The notes beneath the pieces were generated by a model, which saw nothing but the letters and a program-made list of their open reading frames with translations, ran no database searches and was not told the DNA's origin. Shown piece after piece: positions 1-8,585 of a stretch of 64,000 nt of DNA. The stretch covers positions 3,596,001 to 3,660,000 of the forward strand of contig OZ250155.1 of the NCBI GenBank assembly GCA_965237775.1, written 5' to 3'. Origin of the DNA: CATOSP01 sp965237775 (GTDB lineage Bacteria > Chloroflexota > Dehalococcoidia > Lucifugimonadales > UBA3495). Made by a program: the position numbers and the translations under genes. Each line of letters starts with the position of its first letter. The first letter of the stretch is position 1.

Positions 1-81
1 CCATCAGCCCGTATCTGGCACTTGTCATTTTCGGGACCGGTCGACCCTTCCGTTCATCATGTGCGGCTGTAGTATTAGAAA

Positions 82-456
82 CTATCTCAAAACAGCGAGG
101 CGTCGCTGACGACGGTACCAGAGGAGGGCACAGGCCAATTGAAGCAGGCCCAGGTAGTTGGCCGGCTTCTTGTCGTAGCGCCCCAGTATCGCTCGGCACT
201 TGGAGAGCCAGCCCAAGGTGCGTTCCACCACCCACCGTCGGGCGGGGTAGGTTTTCTGGCCCCTTTGGTCCAGCTTCTCCTCCCCAATGCGCCGGATATG
301 TCCACAGTATTGGTAGGCGGCAACTGTCCCGTGGCCTGTGGGATTGTCATACCTTTTGTCCAGGCACAGGTTTTGCGCGCCTGGCGGGCGCGCCACTACT
401 ATGTTCTCCAAGGTCGGTCTCAAGAGTTTCGTATCATGGACGTTGGCTCCTGCCAC
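82..456 (-). CDS. IS5-family transposase, downstream frame (orfB)
   Basis: The C-terminal catalytic half of the IS5 transposase. In frame upstream of its first ATG the sequence reads SILVDAAGGPLSVAVAGANVHD, so translation most likely enters by frameshift from orfA rather than at 456. It carries the conserved block ARRWVVERTLGWLSKCR, which holds the catalytic Glu region, and ends just inside the left inverted repeat. Alone it would not be an active protein. Confidence 0.75.
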   Translation of the reverse strand: MAGANVHDTKLLRPTLENIVVARPPGAQNLCLDKRYDNPTGHGTVAAYQYCGHIRRIGEEKLDQRGQKTYPARRWVVERTLGWLSKCRAILGRYDKKPANYLGLLQLACALLWYRRQRRLAVLR

Positions 457-464
457 CGCTACGC

Positions 465-905
465 TCAGGGGTCCGCCTGCTGCATCAACCAGAATGCTCT
501 TCTTGCTCTCGACTTTGCCCCGGTCGGTGGGGTTGCGTCCAATGGCGCCCCCCCCAAACGCGCTTTGCCTTTAGAGCAATCCGCCGACTGCCATTCCCAG
601 TTCACGCCGCCCAACTCCTGGCATTCTTCTACCAGGACAGCCCAGATGGCCTCCAGCGCCCCACACCCTACCCAGCGTTGGAAGGTCCGATGTATGGTGC
701 TGTCGTCCCCCAACTTCTTGGGCAGGTGGTTCCACTGGCAACCGCTTCGCAGCCGAAAGATAATCCCTTCCAGCATCTTCCGCTGGTCCACCCGTTTGCG
801 CCCCTTCGATTGGGGCGGGTCCAACTCCGGTATCACCGGTCCGATTCGCTCCCAAAGGTCGTCCGGAACCTCCCATATAGTAGGTAACGGTTTCCACTCC
901 ACCAC
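465..905 (-). CDS. IS5-family transposase, upstream frame (orfA)
   Basis: The N-terminal half of a DDE transposase: a DUF4096-type start (LPTIWEVPDDLWERIGPVIP) followed by a helical region with LRSGCQWNHLPKKLG. It starts at a GTG (905). The frame runs into a stop about 90 bases after a run of eight G (548-555 on the plus strand). Slipping back one base inside that run joins it to the downstream frame and restores the expected family sequence GRNPTDRGK. That layout is typical of IS427-type members that use programmed -1 frameshifting, so this is probably functional rather than broken. Confidence 0.75.
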   Translation of the reverse strand: MVEWKPLPTIWEVPDDLWERIGPVIPELDPPQSKGRKRVDQRKMLEGIIFRLRSGCQWNHLPKKLGDDSTIHRTFQRWVGCGALEAIWAVLVEECQELGGVNWEWQSADCSKGKARLGGAPLDATPPTGAKSRARRAFWLMQQADP

Positions 906-992
906 GATTCACCTCCACCCGCCTTTGGGAACAATCCTCGCGACGACCTTCACCCGTTAACTACTATCTCAAACCCCAATTTGAGATAGCTT

Positions 993-2408
993 CTAAGTCC
1001 CCGGCCTCCGCGAATGCCACTCCGTCGCCTGCTCGTAGGCGTAGGCCACCTGGAACAGCCTCGTCTCGTCAAAGGGACGCCCCGCGATCTGCAGACCCAC
1101 CGGCAGCCCCTCCGACGTGAACCCGCAGTTGATAGACAGCGCCGGAGTGTTGGCCAGGTTGAAGGGCGACGTATAGCTCCGCCTTCCCTTGTATCCGTCC
1201 AGCACCTCCTGCTTGCCGCCGATCCCCGCCCGCTCCGGTATCAGCGGCGCCGGTATCGAAGACGTCGGCATCACCAGCACGTCCACGCTCTCCAGCGCCT
1301 CCAGGATCTGCTGCCGCAGCAGTTGCCGCAGCTTCAACGCCGTCTGGTGGGCCTGCGCCGGCAGGATCGCCCCCATCAGCAGCCGCACCTGGTTGTTGTG
1401 GTCGAACTGGTCCAGGTGTTCCTCCAGCTCCCGCCGGTTCAGCGACGCGGCGTCGGCGCTGATGATGCACGACGATATCGCCGCCGAGTGCGGCATCAGT
1501 GGAATCTCCACGTCCTGTACCGCCGCCCCCAGTTCGCCCAGCACGGCGATGGCGTTGACCACCGCGTCCCGCACGTCCGGCTCCACCACGCCGGCGTGGA
1601 CCCGTTCCTGCACCACCCCCACTTTCAACCCGCCGATGTCCCCGGTCAGGGCCCCAACGTAGTCCGGCACGGGAACATTCCAGGTGTACGGGTCTTTTGG
1701 ATCGTGCCCGGCAATCGCCGCCAGCGTCATGGCGCAGTCCTGCGTCGTCCGCGAGATGGGCCCCACCGTGTCCATGGACCACGACGCCCCGAACACCCCG
1801 TAGCGGCTCACCCGCCCCCAGCTGGGACGTATGCCCACCAGCCCGCAGAAGGACGCCGGCCCGCGAATCGACCCTCCGGTGTCCTCCCCCAGCGACGTCG
1901 AGCACAGGAACGCCGCCGTCGCCGCCCCGCTGCCGCTGCTGGACGTTCCCGGGTTGCGCGACAGGTCCCACGGGTTCCTCGGGCGGCCATAGGGATGGTG
2001 GAACGCGTCGCCGCTGGCGTACTCGCTCATGTTCAGCTTGCCCAGAAGCACTGCTCCCGCCTGCTTGAGGTTGGCGATGACCGTCGCGTCCTCGTCCGGG
2101 ATGAAGTTTCCGTGAATGGTCGAGCCGTTGGTCGTCAGGATTCCCCGGGTATTGAACTGGTCTTTCACCGCCACCGGAATGCCGTGCATCGGACCGGCGT
2201 ACCGTCCGGCGGCGATGTCCTCCTCCGCCCGCCGGGCCTGGGCCAGCGCCTCTTCGCCGCTGACGGTAATGTACGAGTTGAGCCGACCGTCCACCGCCTC
2301 GATGCGGTCCAGGTACGCTTGGGCCGCCTCCACCGGGGAAACTTCTCCGGCGCGGATTAACCCGGAAAGCTCCGTGGCGGACAGGAACGGAATCTGCGAC
2401 TTTTCCAT
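993..2408 (-). CDS. Amidase (amidase-signature family, GatA/AtzE-like)
   Basis: A 471-residue amidase-signature enzyme, cytoplasmic, hydrolysing a C-N amide or carbamoyl bond. The Ser-cisSer-Lys triad is visible: Lys82 in AVKDQF, the cis-Ser at about residue 156 in GTSSSGSG, and nucleophile Ser180 in GEDTGGSIRG, with the family spacing of 24 between the two serines. It lies two bases after a small GatC/AtzG-like gene, so the two probably form a complex. A true GatA is less likely because GatB is absent and GatC is very short. The substrate is unknown. The stop codon (993-995) lies inside the terminal repeat of the adjacent IS5 element, so the last residues were probably altered by that insertion, but the core is complete. 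Confidence 0.9.
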   Translation of the reverse strand: MEKSQIPFLSATELSGLIRAGEVSPVEAAQAYLDRIEAVDGRLNSYITVSGEEALAQARRAEEDIAAGRYAGPMHGIPVAVKDQFNTRGILTTNGSTIHGNFIPDEDATVIANLKQAGAVLLGKLNMSEYASGDAFHHPYGRPRNPWDLSRNPGTSSSGSGAATAAFLCSTSLGEDTGGSIRGPASFCGLVGIRPSWGRVSRYGVFGASWSMDTVGPISRTTQDCAMTLAAIAGHDPKDPYTWNVPVPDYVGALTGDIGGLKVGVVQERVHAGVVEPDVRDAVVNAIAVLGELGAAVQDVEIPLMPHSAAISSCIISADAASLNRRELEEHLDQFDHNNQVRLLMGAILPAQAHQTALKLRQLLRQQILEALESVDVLVMPTSSIPAPLIPERAGIGGKQEVLDGYKGRRSYTSPFNLANTPALSINCGFTSEGLPVGLQIAGRPFDETRLFQVAYAYEQATEWHSRRPGT

Positions 2409-2410
2409 GA

Positions 2411-2623
2411 CTACCCTCCCGCGGCCGTCTGGTTGGGGGGAATAACGATGGGCAGAGGCTCCACTGCGTTCAGCCCCTGGGCCGGACCTGACCCTGCCGC
2501 TTGCTCCAGGGCATCCAGCAGCCCGTTGAGGCTGTAGCCGACCTCCGCCAGCAGCTCAGTGGGAATCTCAATGCGCGCAGCCCTCGCCAGGGCCAGAATA
2601 TCCGAATCCGTCAAATCGGGCAT
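2411..2623 (-). CDS. Small GatC/AtzG-like amidase partner
   Basis: A 70-residue helical protein (MPDLTDSDILALARAARIEI...) resembling GatC and AtzG, the small subunit that wraps around AtzE-type amidases and stabilises them. It is translated immediately before the amidase with only a two-base gap, so the pair is one transcription unit. The C-terminal NAVEPLPIVIPPNQ resembles the extended tail of this family. Family membership is inferred from length, position and sequence style. Confidence 0.6.
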   Translation of the reverse strand: MPDLTDSDILALARAARIEIPTELLAEVGYSLNGLLDALEQAAGSGPAQGLNAVEPLPIVIPPNQTAAGG

Positions 2624-3185
2624 GGCAAACGCCTTTCCCCGGTCGCCTCAAAAGTGAGGGCGTTCCCGGTGGTCTAAACTAAAGCCAAGGTGGGATGTGC
2701 ATTTGCGGAGCGATGAAGATTGGCTCAGGCGCTACGGTGAAGCTCTTCCACTGTACCTAGAGGACGGTCCAGCACCGCCGATTGACTTCCTCCATATGCG
2801 GGTTTCACCCTGGCTTCAGTTTAGAATAGCCGAATTCTGCCCGGCCACCCCAACCTTGTCAACGCAAACTGGACAGACTTATCAGTTCAAAGTTGGTGAG
2901 GCGAACTGCCAGGGGCCGTTTGCGAACCGGCGGCCTGAGCGCCAGAGCGGGAACCAGTACCCAGGGATGTTTGAAATGGCGGTTACCGCGGGGCAGGATG
3001 TGTCGATAGTTCCGAAAGTTGGGTCCTTCGCAACAGCGCCTTCGATTTCAAAGGTGACTGATTGTCAGACTGCCAATTGCCGGCCGCGGAAACTTGGAAT
3101 CGCCCAAGTGAGAACGGTTGCCGATGTTGCCGGACTCGGGCGCCGTGAATCGTCAAACAGCGGCAGCGCCGAGGAGGTGAGGTAG
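2624..3185. other. Intergenic region without a convincing gene
   Basis: The plus-strand frame at 2697-3185 is open for 162 codons, but its composition is irregular, it has no good ribosome binding site and I recognise no domain. It may be the remains of a gene. No RNA gene or clear repeat was seen. Confidence 0.4.
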
Positions 3186-3904
3186 TCAGGGTTGTCTGCG
3201 GCGTTCCAGTTCCGCTTCGAGTTCACGGAGGCGGGCCTCGGCGGTGTCGGCGCGGACTTCGGCTGCGAGGCGGGCCTCCCGCTCGTCGTCGAACCTGACG
3301 ATGTGACCTCCGGTGGCGGGGTCGTACCAGCCCAGCTCGCCCTGTTCCCATCGCAGGTGCAGGTCGAGGACGGCGCTGTAGCCCTGGTGGGTCTGATCGC
3401 CGGCCTGTTCAATCATGATGGGCTGGTAGACTCCTTCGACGCGCCGGTCTCCTGCCAGGGGCGCGCCATGGCGCTGGCCCCCGGTGGGGTCGAATCTCCA
3501 GTACTCGGGGATTCCCAGGGCAGCGTAGCCGTTTCTCTTTTCGGTGACATCGCGGTTGCCGGTGTTGGGTGAGGCGATTTTCAGGACGAAGTCCGGGGCT
3601 TGCCCTGTTCGGAGATGACGTAGCCGTTGCTCTCCCGGTAAGCCTCCGGGTCGGCGTTGAAGGCGATGAGCAGGTCCGGGGCCATCAGCCCGCGCCGGTC
3701 CGGGGTTGGTTCCGGGCTGACGTATCTTTCGCCGGCGATGATGGTGGTCTCGATGTTGCCGAAGTGGCGGATGAGGTGGTGGATGCTGCCGGTTGCGTTC
3801 AGATGGTCGAAACTGGTCATGTCTTCTGGCCTGCGCTCGGGCGGGTCCGGGAGCCGGACGAAGCCGGGAGCGTGGTCTGTTGCCGTTCCGGGTCTGGTGG
3901 TCAT
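3186..3904 (-). pseudogene. Uma2-family (PD-(D/E)XK-like) protein, frameshifted
   Basis: An Uma2 homologue starting at ATG 3904 (MTTRPGTATDH). The N-terminal part runs through APDLLIAFNADPEAY and GYVISEQGKP, then the frame is lost by one missing C at about 3592. The next frame continues DFVLKIAS, KRNGYAALGIPEYWRFDP and HLRWEQGELGWYDPATGGH and ends in a charged coiled tail (ARLRELEAELERRRQ). All Uma2 landmarks are present apart from the single-base gap, and the closest relative in this window is the intact copy at 46848-47669. Uma2 proteins have a restriction-endonuclease-like fold; their role is poorly known. The gap is in a C run, so assembly error is possible. Confidence 0.8.
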
Positions 3905-4022
3905 GTCGGTCCTCTTGGGCCGGATGTTTGTGCGGGGCAGAGCGGCCGGCCTTGCGGGTTGGACTGTGGGGCCATTATACGGCATCGGGCTGTTGCGGGG
4001 GCTGAGGCTCCGTGTGAAGCAC

Positions 4023-4048
4023 CCGGGCAGACCGGGAAGTCTGCCCGG
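4023..4048. repeat. Perfect 10-bp hairpin
   Basis: CCGGGCAGAC at 4023-4032 pairs with GTCTGCCCGG at 4039-4048 around a six-base loop. It lies between the Uma2 relic and an IS1380 scrap. No U-tract follows, so it is not an obvious terminator and may be a relic of a mobile element end. Confidence 0.5.
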
Positions 4049-4062
4049 CATGTCTCGTTAAA

Positions 4063-4332
4063 GTGGAGTGGCGCACGGGAGAGATGTTCCCCAGAGTGGG
4101 CTTCATTGTCACCAACGTCACCAACCTGCCGGCCGGTCCCGAAGGGGTGGTGCATTTCTACAATGGTCGAGGGACCGCCGGGCAGTGGACCAAGGAGGGC
4201 AAGTACGCTTTGAACTGGACCCGGCGGCTGCCCTCAGAACCTCAGGCCATTCAAAATGGGACATACCAGATTGATGTACTTGCAGGAGTAACTCGGTTGG
4301 TGATACAAACATCTGGCGCGGGTCGTAGGTAG
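4063..4332 (+). pseudogene. IS1380-family transposase remnant (C-terminal piece)
   Basis: The frame encodes RVGFIVTNVTNLPAGP, VVHFYNGRGTAGQW and TKEGKYALNWTRR. This matches the conserved late block of IS1380-type DDE transposases (GFIVTNL...VVRFYN-RGTAEQWIKEGK). The rest of the element is missing and the homology fades by about 4240. It is unlike the IS1380 transposase at 33609-34934, so it belonged to a different member. Confidence 0.65.
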
Positions 4333-4358
4333 ATAGTATCGTCTGACAGGAGGATGTC

Positions 4359-5540
4359 ATGCGGGCATTGTCCAGGATGTGGATAATATCGTTAGGGTTG
4401 GCGCCGGTCCTCGCGCTGCTGGCCGCGGCTTGCAGCGGCGGGACAGGGGAAGCCGGTACTTTCAAGATAGGAGTAATGGAATCGCTCACGGGCGCGGGCG
4501 AGACCTACGGCACGGTGTCCAATCAGGCCAAGCGGATGGCGGTGGATGAGATCAACGCCGCAGGCGGAGTCAATGGGAAGATGCTCGAGCTCGTCGTCGA
4601 AGACTCGAAGTGCAACGCCCAGGACTCGATTACCGCCTACAACAAGCTGTCCGACGTGGACGGGGTGAAGATCATCCTCGGCACCTCCTGCAGCGGCGCG
4701 ATGCTGGGCGCGGCTCCCCTGGCCGAGGAGGACGGCGTCATCCTCTTCTCCGGGTTGGCAACCAACCCGGACATCGCCAACGCCGGGGACTATATATTCC
4801 GGACTGCGATGAGCGACGCTCAGGTGGGCATCGACACCGGCAACGTTCTCTGGGCCGACGGTGTCCGCAACTTGGCTACCATCACCGAGTCCACCGACTA
4901 TGCGGAGGGTGTGCGGAGGACTTCCGTTGCCCAGTTCGAAAAACGGGGCGGCAAGGTTGTGGGCGTAGAGCGGTACGCCTCCGACGTGACCGACTTCAGG
5001 ACCCAGTTGACTAAGCTGCTCGCCGAAAACCCCGACGGTCTCCACGTAGCCGCCCAGTCGGAATTCACCGGCGGCGCCGTGGTCAAGCAGGTCCGGGAAT
5101 TGGGTTATGATGGCCCCATATACTCCGACATCGTGCCTATAGGCACGACAGCCCTGGAAATCGCCGGCGACGCCGCCACCGGGATGAAGGCCATCGCGGC
5201 GGACCTGGACCCCAACAACAACAAGGCCCGGGAAGTGTTGGCCAATTTCAGGACCCGCTACGACTACGTGACTCTGCCCTGGTACCTGGGTTCGGCCTAC
5301 GATGACGTGTACATTGCCGCCGAGTGTCTCAAGCAGACCAACGACGACCAGGACGCCGACGGGTTCCGGGACTGTCTCTACGGGATCACCTGGAGCGGCG
5401 CCATCGGCGACAACTACAGCTTCGACCGGAACGGCGAGGTGGTCGGCCTTTCCAACGCCGTGGTCCAGGTCCTGCTCCTGGCCGAGAGGACGGAGGACAA
5501 CCAGGGTTACAGGGTGCTGGGCAGCGCACCGACGGAGTAG
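4359..5540 (+). CDS. livK: ABC transporter substrate-binding lipoprotein (LivK/Peripla_BP_6 type)
   Basis: A 393-residue solute receptor for a branched-chain amino acid/amide-type importer. It begins with a lipoprotein signal (hydrophobic core, then LAAAC with Cys25 as the lipidated residue), so it is membrane-tethered outside the cell. The mature part has the type I periplasmic-binding fold pattern: FKIGVMESLTGAGETYG, AAGGVNGKMLELVVED, and IILGTSCSGAMLGAAPLAEE for the ligand-binding loop. A good AGGAGG site precedes ATG 4359. It heads the liv-type block but is separated from the permeases by about 640 bases holding a dead toxin-antitoxin pair. The true ligand may be an amino acid, urea or an amide. 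Confidence 0.92.
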   Translation: MRALSRMWIISLGLAPVLALLAAACSGGTGEAGTFKIGVMESLTGAGETYGTVSNQAKRMAVDEINAAGGVNGKMLELVVEDSKCNAQDSITAYNKLSDVDGVKIILGTSCSGAMLGAAPLAEEDGVILFSGLATNPDIANAGDYIFRTAMSDAQVGIDTGNVLWADGVRNLATITESTDYAEGVRRTSVAQFEKRGGKVVGVERYASDVTDFRTQLTKLLAENPDGLHVAAQSEFTGGAVVKQVRELGYDGPIYSDIVPIGTTALEIAGDAATGMKAIAADLDPNNNKAREVLANFRTRYDYVTLPWYLGSAYDDVYIAAECLKQTNDDQDADGFRDCLYGITWSGAIGDNYSFDRNGEVVGLSNAVVQVLLLAERTEDNQGYRVLGSAPTE

Positions 5541-5596
5541 CCGTCGGCTTGTCTGGTGTATAATCCGCGCCGGACCGTGTACGTCATAGGAGTACC

Positions 5597-5803
5597 ATGT
5601 ATGCCATAAGAGAAGAAGTCCATCGTCTCGTAGAGGCTCTGAGCGATGAAGAGATGGCCGGGGTCCGGGACTTTCTGAACGTTCTTATGAGGGAGCCTCT
5701 GGAGCTGACGGACGAGGAATGACAAGAGGTATCCGACGGAGAGGAAGAGTTCCGAAAAGGCGAGTGGGTAAGATGGGAAGACGTAATTCGCACGGATGTA
5801 TGA
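5597..5803 (+). pseudogene. Antitoxin-like gene with in-frame TGA
   Basis: Starts at ATG 5597 (MYAIREEVHRLVEALSDEE). After 41 codons a TGA at 5720-5722 interrupts an otherwise open frame that continues QEVSDGEEEF and GEWVRWEDVIRTDV to 5803, where its natural stop overlaps the ATG of the following toxin relic. Length, acidic charge and overlap fit a type II antitoxin. If the first stop is real, a 41-residue fragment is made. Confidence 0.65.
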
Positions 5804-6055
5804 AGTCCGCCTGAGCCGCCGGGCGGACAGGTACGGTACTATCAACAGGTTGATTCCGACACCGCCAGACGGCTTAACCAATGCTTCCGGGACCTGCATC
5901 AGAACCCCTTAGGCTCAGGCAATGTCAGACCCATTCGCGGAAGACGAGGCATGTATCGCTACCGGGTTGGAGGCCTGAGAGCAATCTTCATCGTGGAAAG
6001 GCGTGAGCGCCTAGTCAGAGTGATAACCATCGGCCCGAGGGGAGACGTTTACTAA
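5796..6055 (+). pseudogene. ParE/RelE-type toxin, frameshifted by a 5-bp duplication
   Basis: Begins MYEVRLSRRADRY at ATG 5796, overlapping the antitoxin stop. A tandem GGTAC GGTAC near 5830 shifts the frame. Removing one copy gives an unbroken RelE/ParE-like protein: DRYYQQVDSDTARRL, FRDLHQNPLG, VRPIRGRRGMYRYRVGGLRA, IFIVERRERLVRVITIGPRGDVY, ending at 6055. The RGRRGMYRYRVG...VITIGPR core is typical of the family. The toxin is inactive as sequenced. The pair sits between livK and livH, so it entered or survived inside a nutrient-uptake operon. Confidence 0.75.
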
Positions 6056-6181
6056 GCCGTGTTGACAATCTCTGCCCTTTCCAAGACATTGCTCGCCTTT
6101 TGTTCTTGGAAAGGCGGGAACGACGGTAATGGTCAATACGACCTGATTGCCAGCCGCTGGCCACTGACGACCGGCCACTGA

Positions 6182-7525
6182 ATGCTTGCTGTAGGACATA
6201 CCAGGCTTCTCGCCGTCGTTCTGACTGCCCTTGTGGTCAGCTACATAGGGTGGAAGATCAGCCAGTCACCCAACCAGGCATTGCAGTTCGCCTTCAACGG
6301 GTTGTCCGTGGGCGCGGTGTACGCTCTGTTGGCCTTGGGGTTCACCATCGTCTACAGCACTGTCTGGTTCTTCGACCTGTACTTCGGGGCGGCGGCGGCC
6401 CTTGGAGCCTACGGCGTCTTCTATCTCAGGTCTCAAGAAGTCCTGGGCGGACAGTACGAGGTCAATACTCCTTACGTCAACGTCGTATTCGCCGCCGTGA
6501 TCGCCGGGGTCGTCGCATGGGCGCTGCACACGGCTTTCTACAGCCGGTCCCGCTCCCGCTTCAACCCAACTGCCCTGCGCACCGCCGAGTGGGCTCTCTC
6601 CATTGGCGCGGGGGTCTACACCGGGCTGGTGCTCACCTACCCCATGCAACTCCACCTGATGCTGAGTCCCGCCATCGGCGCAGCGGCGTCGTTGGCGGGA
6701 TGGTGGGCGCTCCGCAGGATCTACCGCAGCATATTCGGGAGCGCCGGGATGCGGCCTTTTTCGGTCTTTGCCGGTGTCGCGGCGGCGCTCCTGGGGGCGT
6801 ATTGTGGGTTCCTGGTGGCCGGCGCCCCCGGCGCCAAGCTCTACCTGAGTTGGGCCGTGTCGTGCCTGCTGGCCGGGGCCGTGGGGCTGGCGTTGTATCG
6901 GGGGCTGTACGTCTACATGCGGCAGCGGGCCAGGTCCCCGTTGATTATGCTCGTTGCCTCCCTGGGCATCCTGCTGGCGATCACCGCGTTCATTACCATC
7001 GTGTTCCAGAGCGCGCCGCGGCCGCTACCGGAGCCCTTCGGAAACGATCCCTGGACCATTTGGGGCGCCAACATCAAGGGGTTCAACGTTTTCACCATCG
7101 GCGTCGCTCTCACCGGATTCATGGGCCTGTTGCTGCTCCTCAAGAAGACCCCCTTCGGCAGGGCGGTGCGGGCCATCGGCGACGACGAAGAAGTATCGAA
7201 GGTGGTGGGAATAAACACCACCGTCATCATCGCCGTCGTGTTCTTCATAGGCGCGGTCTTCGCCGCGATGGCCGGGCTGCTGAGCGGGCACGATACGGCC
7301 ATCCAACCGAGGATGGGGCTGCTGCTCCTGTTAAAGGGATGGATCGCCTCGGTGGTGGGCGGCATCGGGAACCTGTACGGCGCGATTGCCGGCGGCTTTA
7401 TCCTTGGTATGCTGGAGCAGTTCGGAATCTGGGACCTGGCCGGGGAATGGAAGGACGTCATATCCTTCGTGGTGCTGATACTGTTCCTGTCCTTCTGGCC
7501 CCTGGGCCTGCTGCCGAGGAAGTAG
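6182..7525 (+). CDS. livH: Branched-chain amino acid-type ABC transporter permease (LivH family)
   Basis: A 447-residue inner-membrane permease with many hydrophobic segments. It opens with the LivH signature FAFNGLSVGAVYALLALGFT and later carries the EAA-like cytoplasmic loop GRAVRAIGDDEEVSKVVGIN, which contacts the ATPases. At 447 residues it is about 150 longer than typical LivH; the extra hydrophobic stretch lies between residues about 100 and 240. Together with livM it forms the channel. No clear Shine-Dalgarno precedes the start, and the upstream 130 bases could hold its own promoter because the toxin relic separates it from livK. Confidence 0.9.
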   Translation: MLAVGHTRLLAVVLTALVVSYIGWKISQSPNQALQFAFNGLSVGAVYALLALGFTIVYSTVWFFDLYFGAAAALGAYGVFYLRSQEVLGGQYEVNTPYVNVVFAAVIAGVVAWALHTAFYSRSRSRFNPTALRTAEWALSIGAGVYTGLVLTYPMQLHLMLSPAIGAAASLAGWWALRRIYRSIFGSAGMRPFSVFAGVAAALLGAYCGFLVAGAPGAKLYLSWAVSCLLAGAVGLALYRGLYVYMRQRARSPLIMLVASLGILLAITAFITIVFQSAPRPLPEPFGNDPWTIWGANIKGFNVFTIGVALTGFMGLLLLLKKTPFGRAVRAIGDDEEVSKVVGINTTVIIAVVFFIGAVFAAMAGLLSGHDTAIQPRMGLLLLLKGWIASVVGGIGNLYGAIAGGFILGMLEQFGIWDLAGEWKDVISFVVLILFLSFWPLGLLPRK

Positions 7526-7535
7526 GTATTCGCAA

Positions 7536-8585
7536 ATGAGACCGCCGAGTTTGGGACACCTGGCGAGATTGTTGCGCAGTCCCCGGGAGACTCTGCGGCT
7601 AAGCAGGGGCAACATAGAGTTGTGGGCAAACCTGTTCGTCATCTCCTGGGCGGTGGCGTTTACCCTGTGGCAGGGCGTCGGATTCGCGGCCACCGTGGGC
7701 ACCGTCTTCGCCATCTGGGCGATTCTGTCGGTCAGCCTGAACCTGGTGGTCGGGTTCACCGGGCTGCTGTCCGTCGGGCACATCGGATTCTTCGGCATCG
7801 GGGCATACGCGATGGCCATCCTCACCTCCGACGCCCCCTACGAGCAGTTGAGAACGGAGGCAATCCCGACGCTGGGCTGGCCCTTCTTCGCCGCGCTGCC
7901 GGTCAGCGTGGCCCTGGCCGGACTGGTGGCCGTGGTGGTGGGCGTGGTCTTCAACAGGTTCCGGGACGATATTTACGTTCTGGTCTCCTTCGGGTTCGCC
8001 ATCATCGCTTTCAACGTCTTCCTGAACTGGCGGGGCCTTACCCGCGGGGCCTTCGGAATCCACGAGATAGCCAGACCGGAGATCGGCGGGTGGGTGTTCG
8101 ACGGCGAGTTGGAGTTCCTGGCGCTGGTCCTGGTGTTCCTGGCGCTGGTGGTCCTGGTCTCCTGGTTTCTCGTGACATCATCCTTCGGCCGGGTCCTCAC
8201 CGCCATCCGGGAGGACGAGCAGGCCATCGGTGTCTTCGGCTACCAGGTGACCCATTACAAGCTGGCCGTATGGGTCATCTCGGCCATGATGGCGGGGCTG
8301 GCCGGGGGCATTTTCGCCAGTTGGACCACCTTCATCGACCCCAACTCGTTCATCCTGCTGGAGTCGATTCTGCTGGTGTCGATCGTGATCCTGGGCGGCC
8401 TGGCGACCATCTGGGGCTCCCTGCTTGGCGCAATGGCCTTTGTCCTCCTCGAAGAGGGGATGCGCTTTCTGCCGTTCCTGCCCACCGAGTTTATCGGCCA
8501 GGCCCGGCAGGCCGTCCTCGGCATCCTGCTGGTGGCCCTCATGCTGTTCAGGCCCCAGGGCCTAGTGGGGAGGTACAGGCTATGA
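7536..8585 (+). CDS. livM: Branched-chain amino acid-type ABC transporter permease (LivM family)
   Basis: The second permease, 349 residues, with the LivM hallmarks SLNLVVGFTGLLSVGHIGFFGIGAYA near the N-terminus and the coupling loop GRVLTAIREDEQAIGVFGYQV. About nine membrane segments. It follows livH by 10 bases and its stop overlaps the ATG of livG (ATGA), so translation of the cassette is coupled. Confidence 0.92.
   Translation: MRPPSLGHLARLLRSPRETLRLSRGNIELWANLFVISWAVAFTLWQGVGFAATVGTVFAIWAILSVSLNLVVGFTGLLSVGHIGFFGIGAYAMAILTSDAPYEQLRTEAIPTLGWPFFAALPVSVALAGLVAVVVGVVFNRFRDDIYVLVSFGFAIIAFNVFLNWRGLTRGAFGIHEIARPEIGGWVFDGELEFLALVLVFLALVVLVSWFLVTSSFGRVLTAIREDEQAIGVFGYQVTHYKLAVWVISAMMAGLAGGIFASWTTFIDPNSFILLESILLVSIVILGGLATIWGSLLGAMAFVLLEEGMRFLPFLPTEFIGQARQAVLGILLVALMLFRPQGLVGRYRL

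Larger units (their letters stand above)
75..996 (-). mobile_element. IS5-family element (IS427-like), complete
   Basis: Seventeen-base terminal inverted repeats TTAGAAACTATCTCAAA at 75-91 and its complement at 980-996 match at 16 of 17 positions and enclose a two-frame transposase read leftwards. The inner part of the right repeat is itself palindromic (about 962-990). I see no clear target duplication. The right repeat reaches into the end of the neighbouring amidase gene. Confidence 0.8.

Noticed and set aside
1014..2360. Long plus-strand frame opposite the amidase
   Set aside because: It is the Arg/His-rich shadow of a real gene in GC-rich DNA.
2697..3185. Long open frame of 162 codons
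   Set aside because: No ribosome site, no recognisable domain and irregular composition.
5720..5722. TGA as a recoded Trp or selenocysteine codon
   Set aside because: Other genes here use TGA as a normal stop and Trp is TGG throughout; no SECIS-like context is evident and the partner toxin is also broken.
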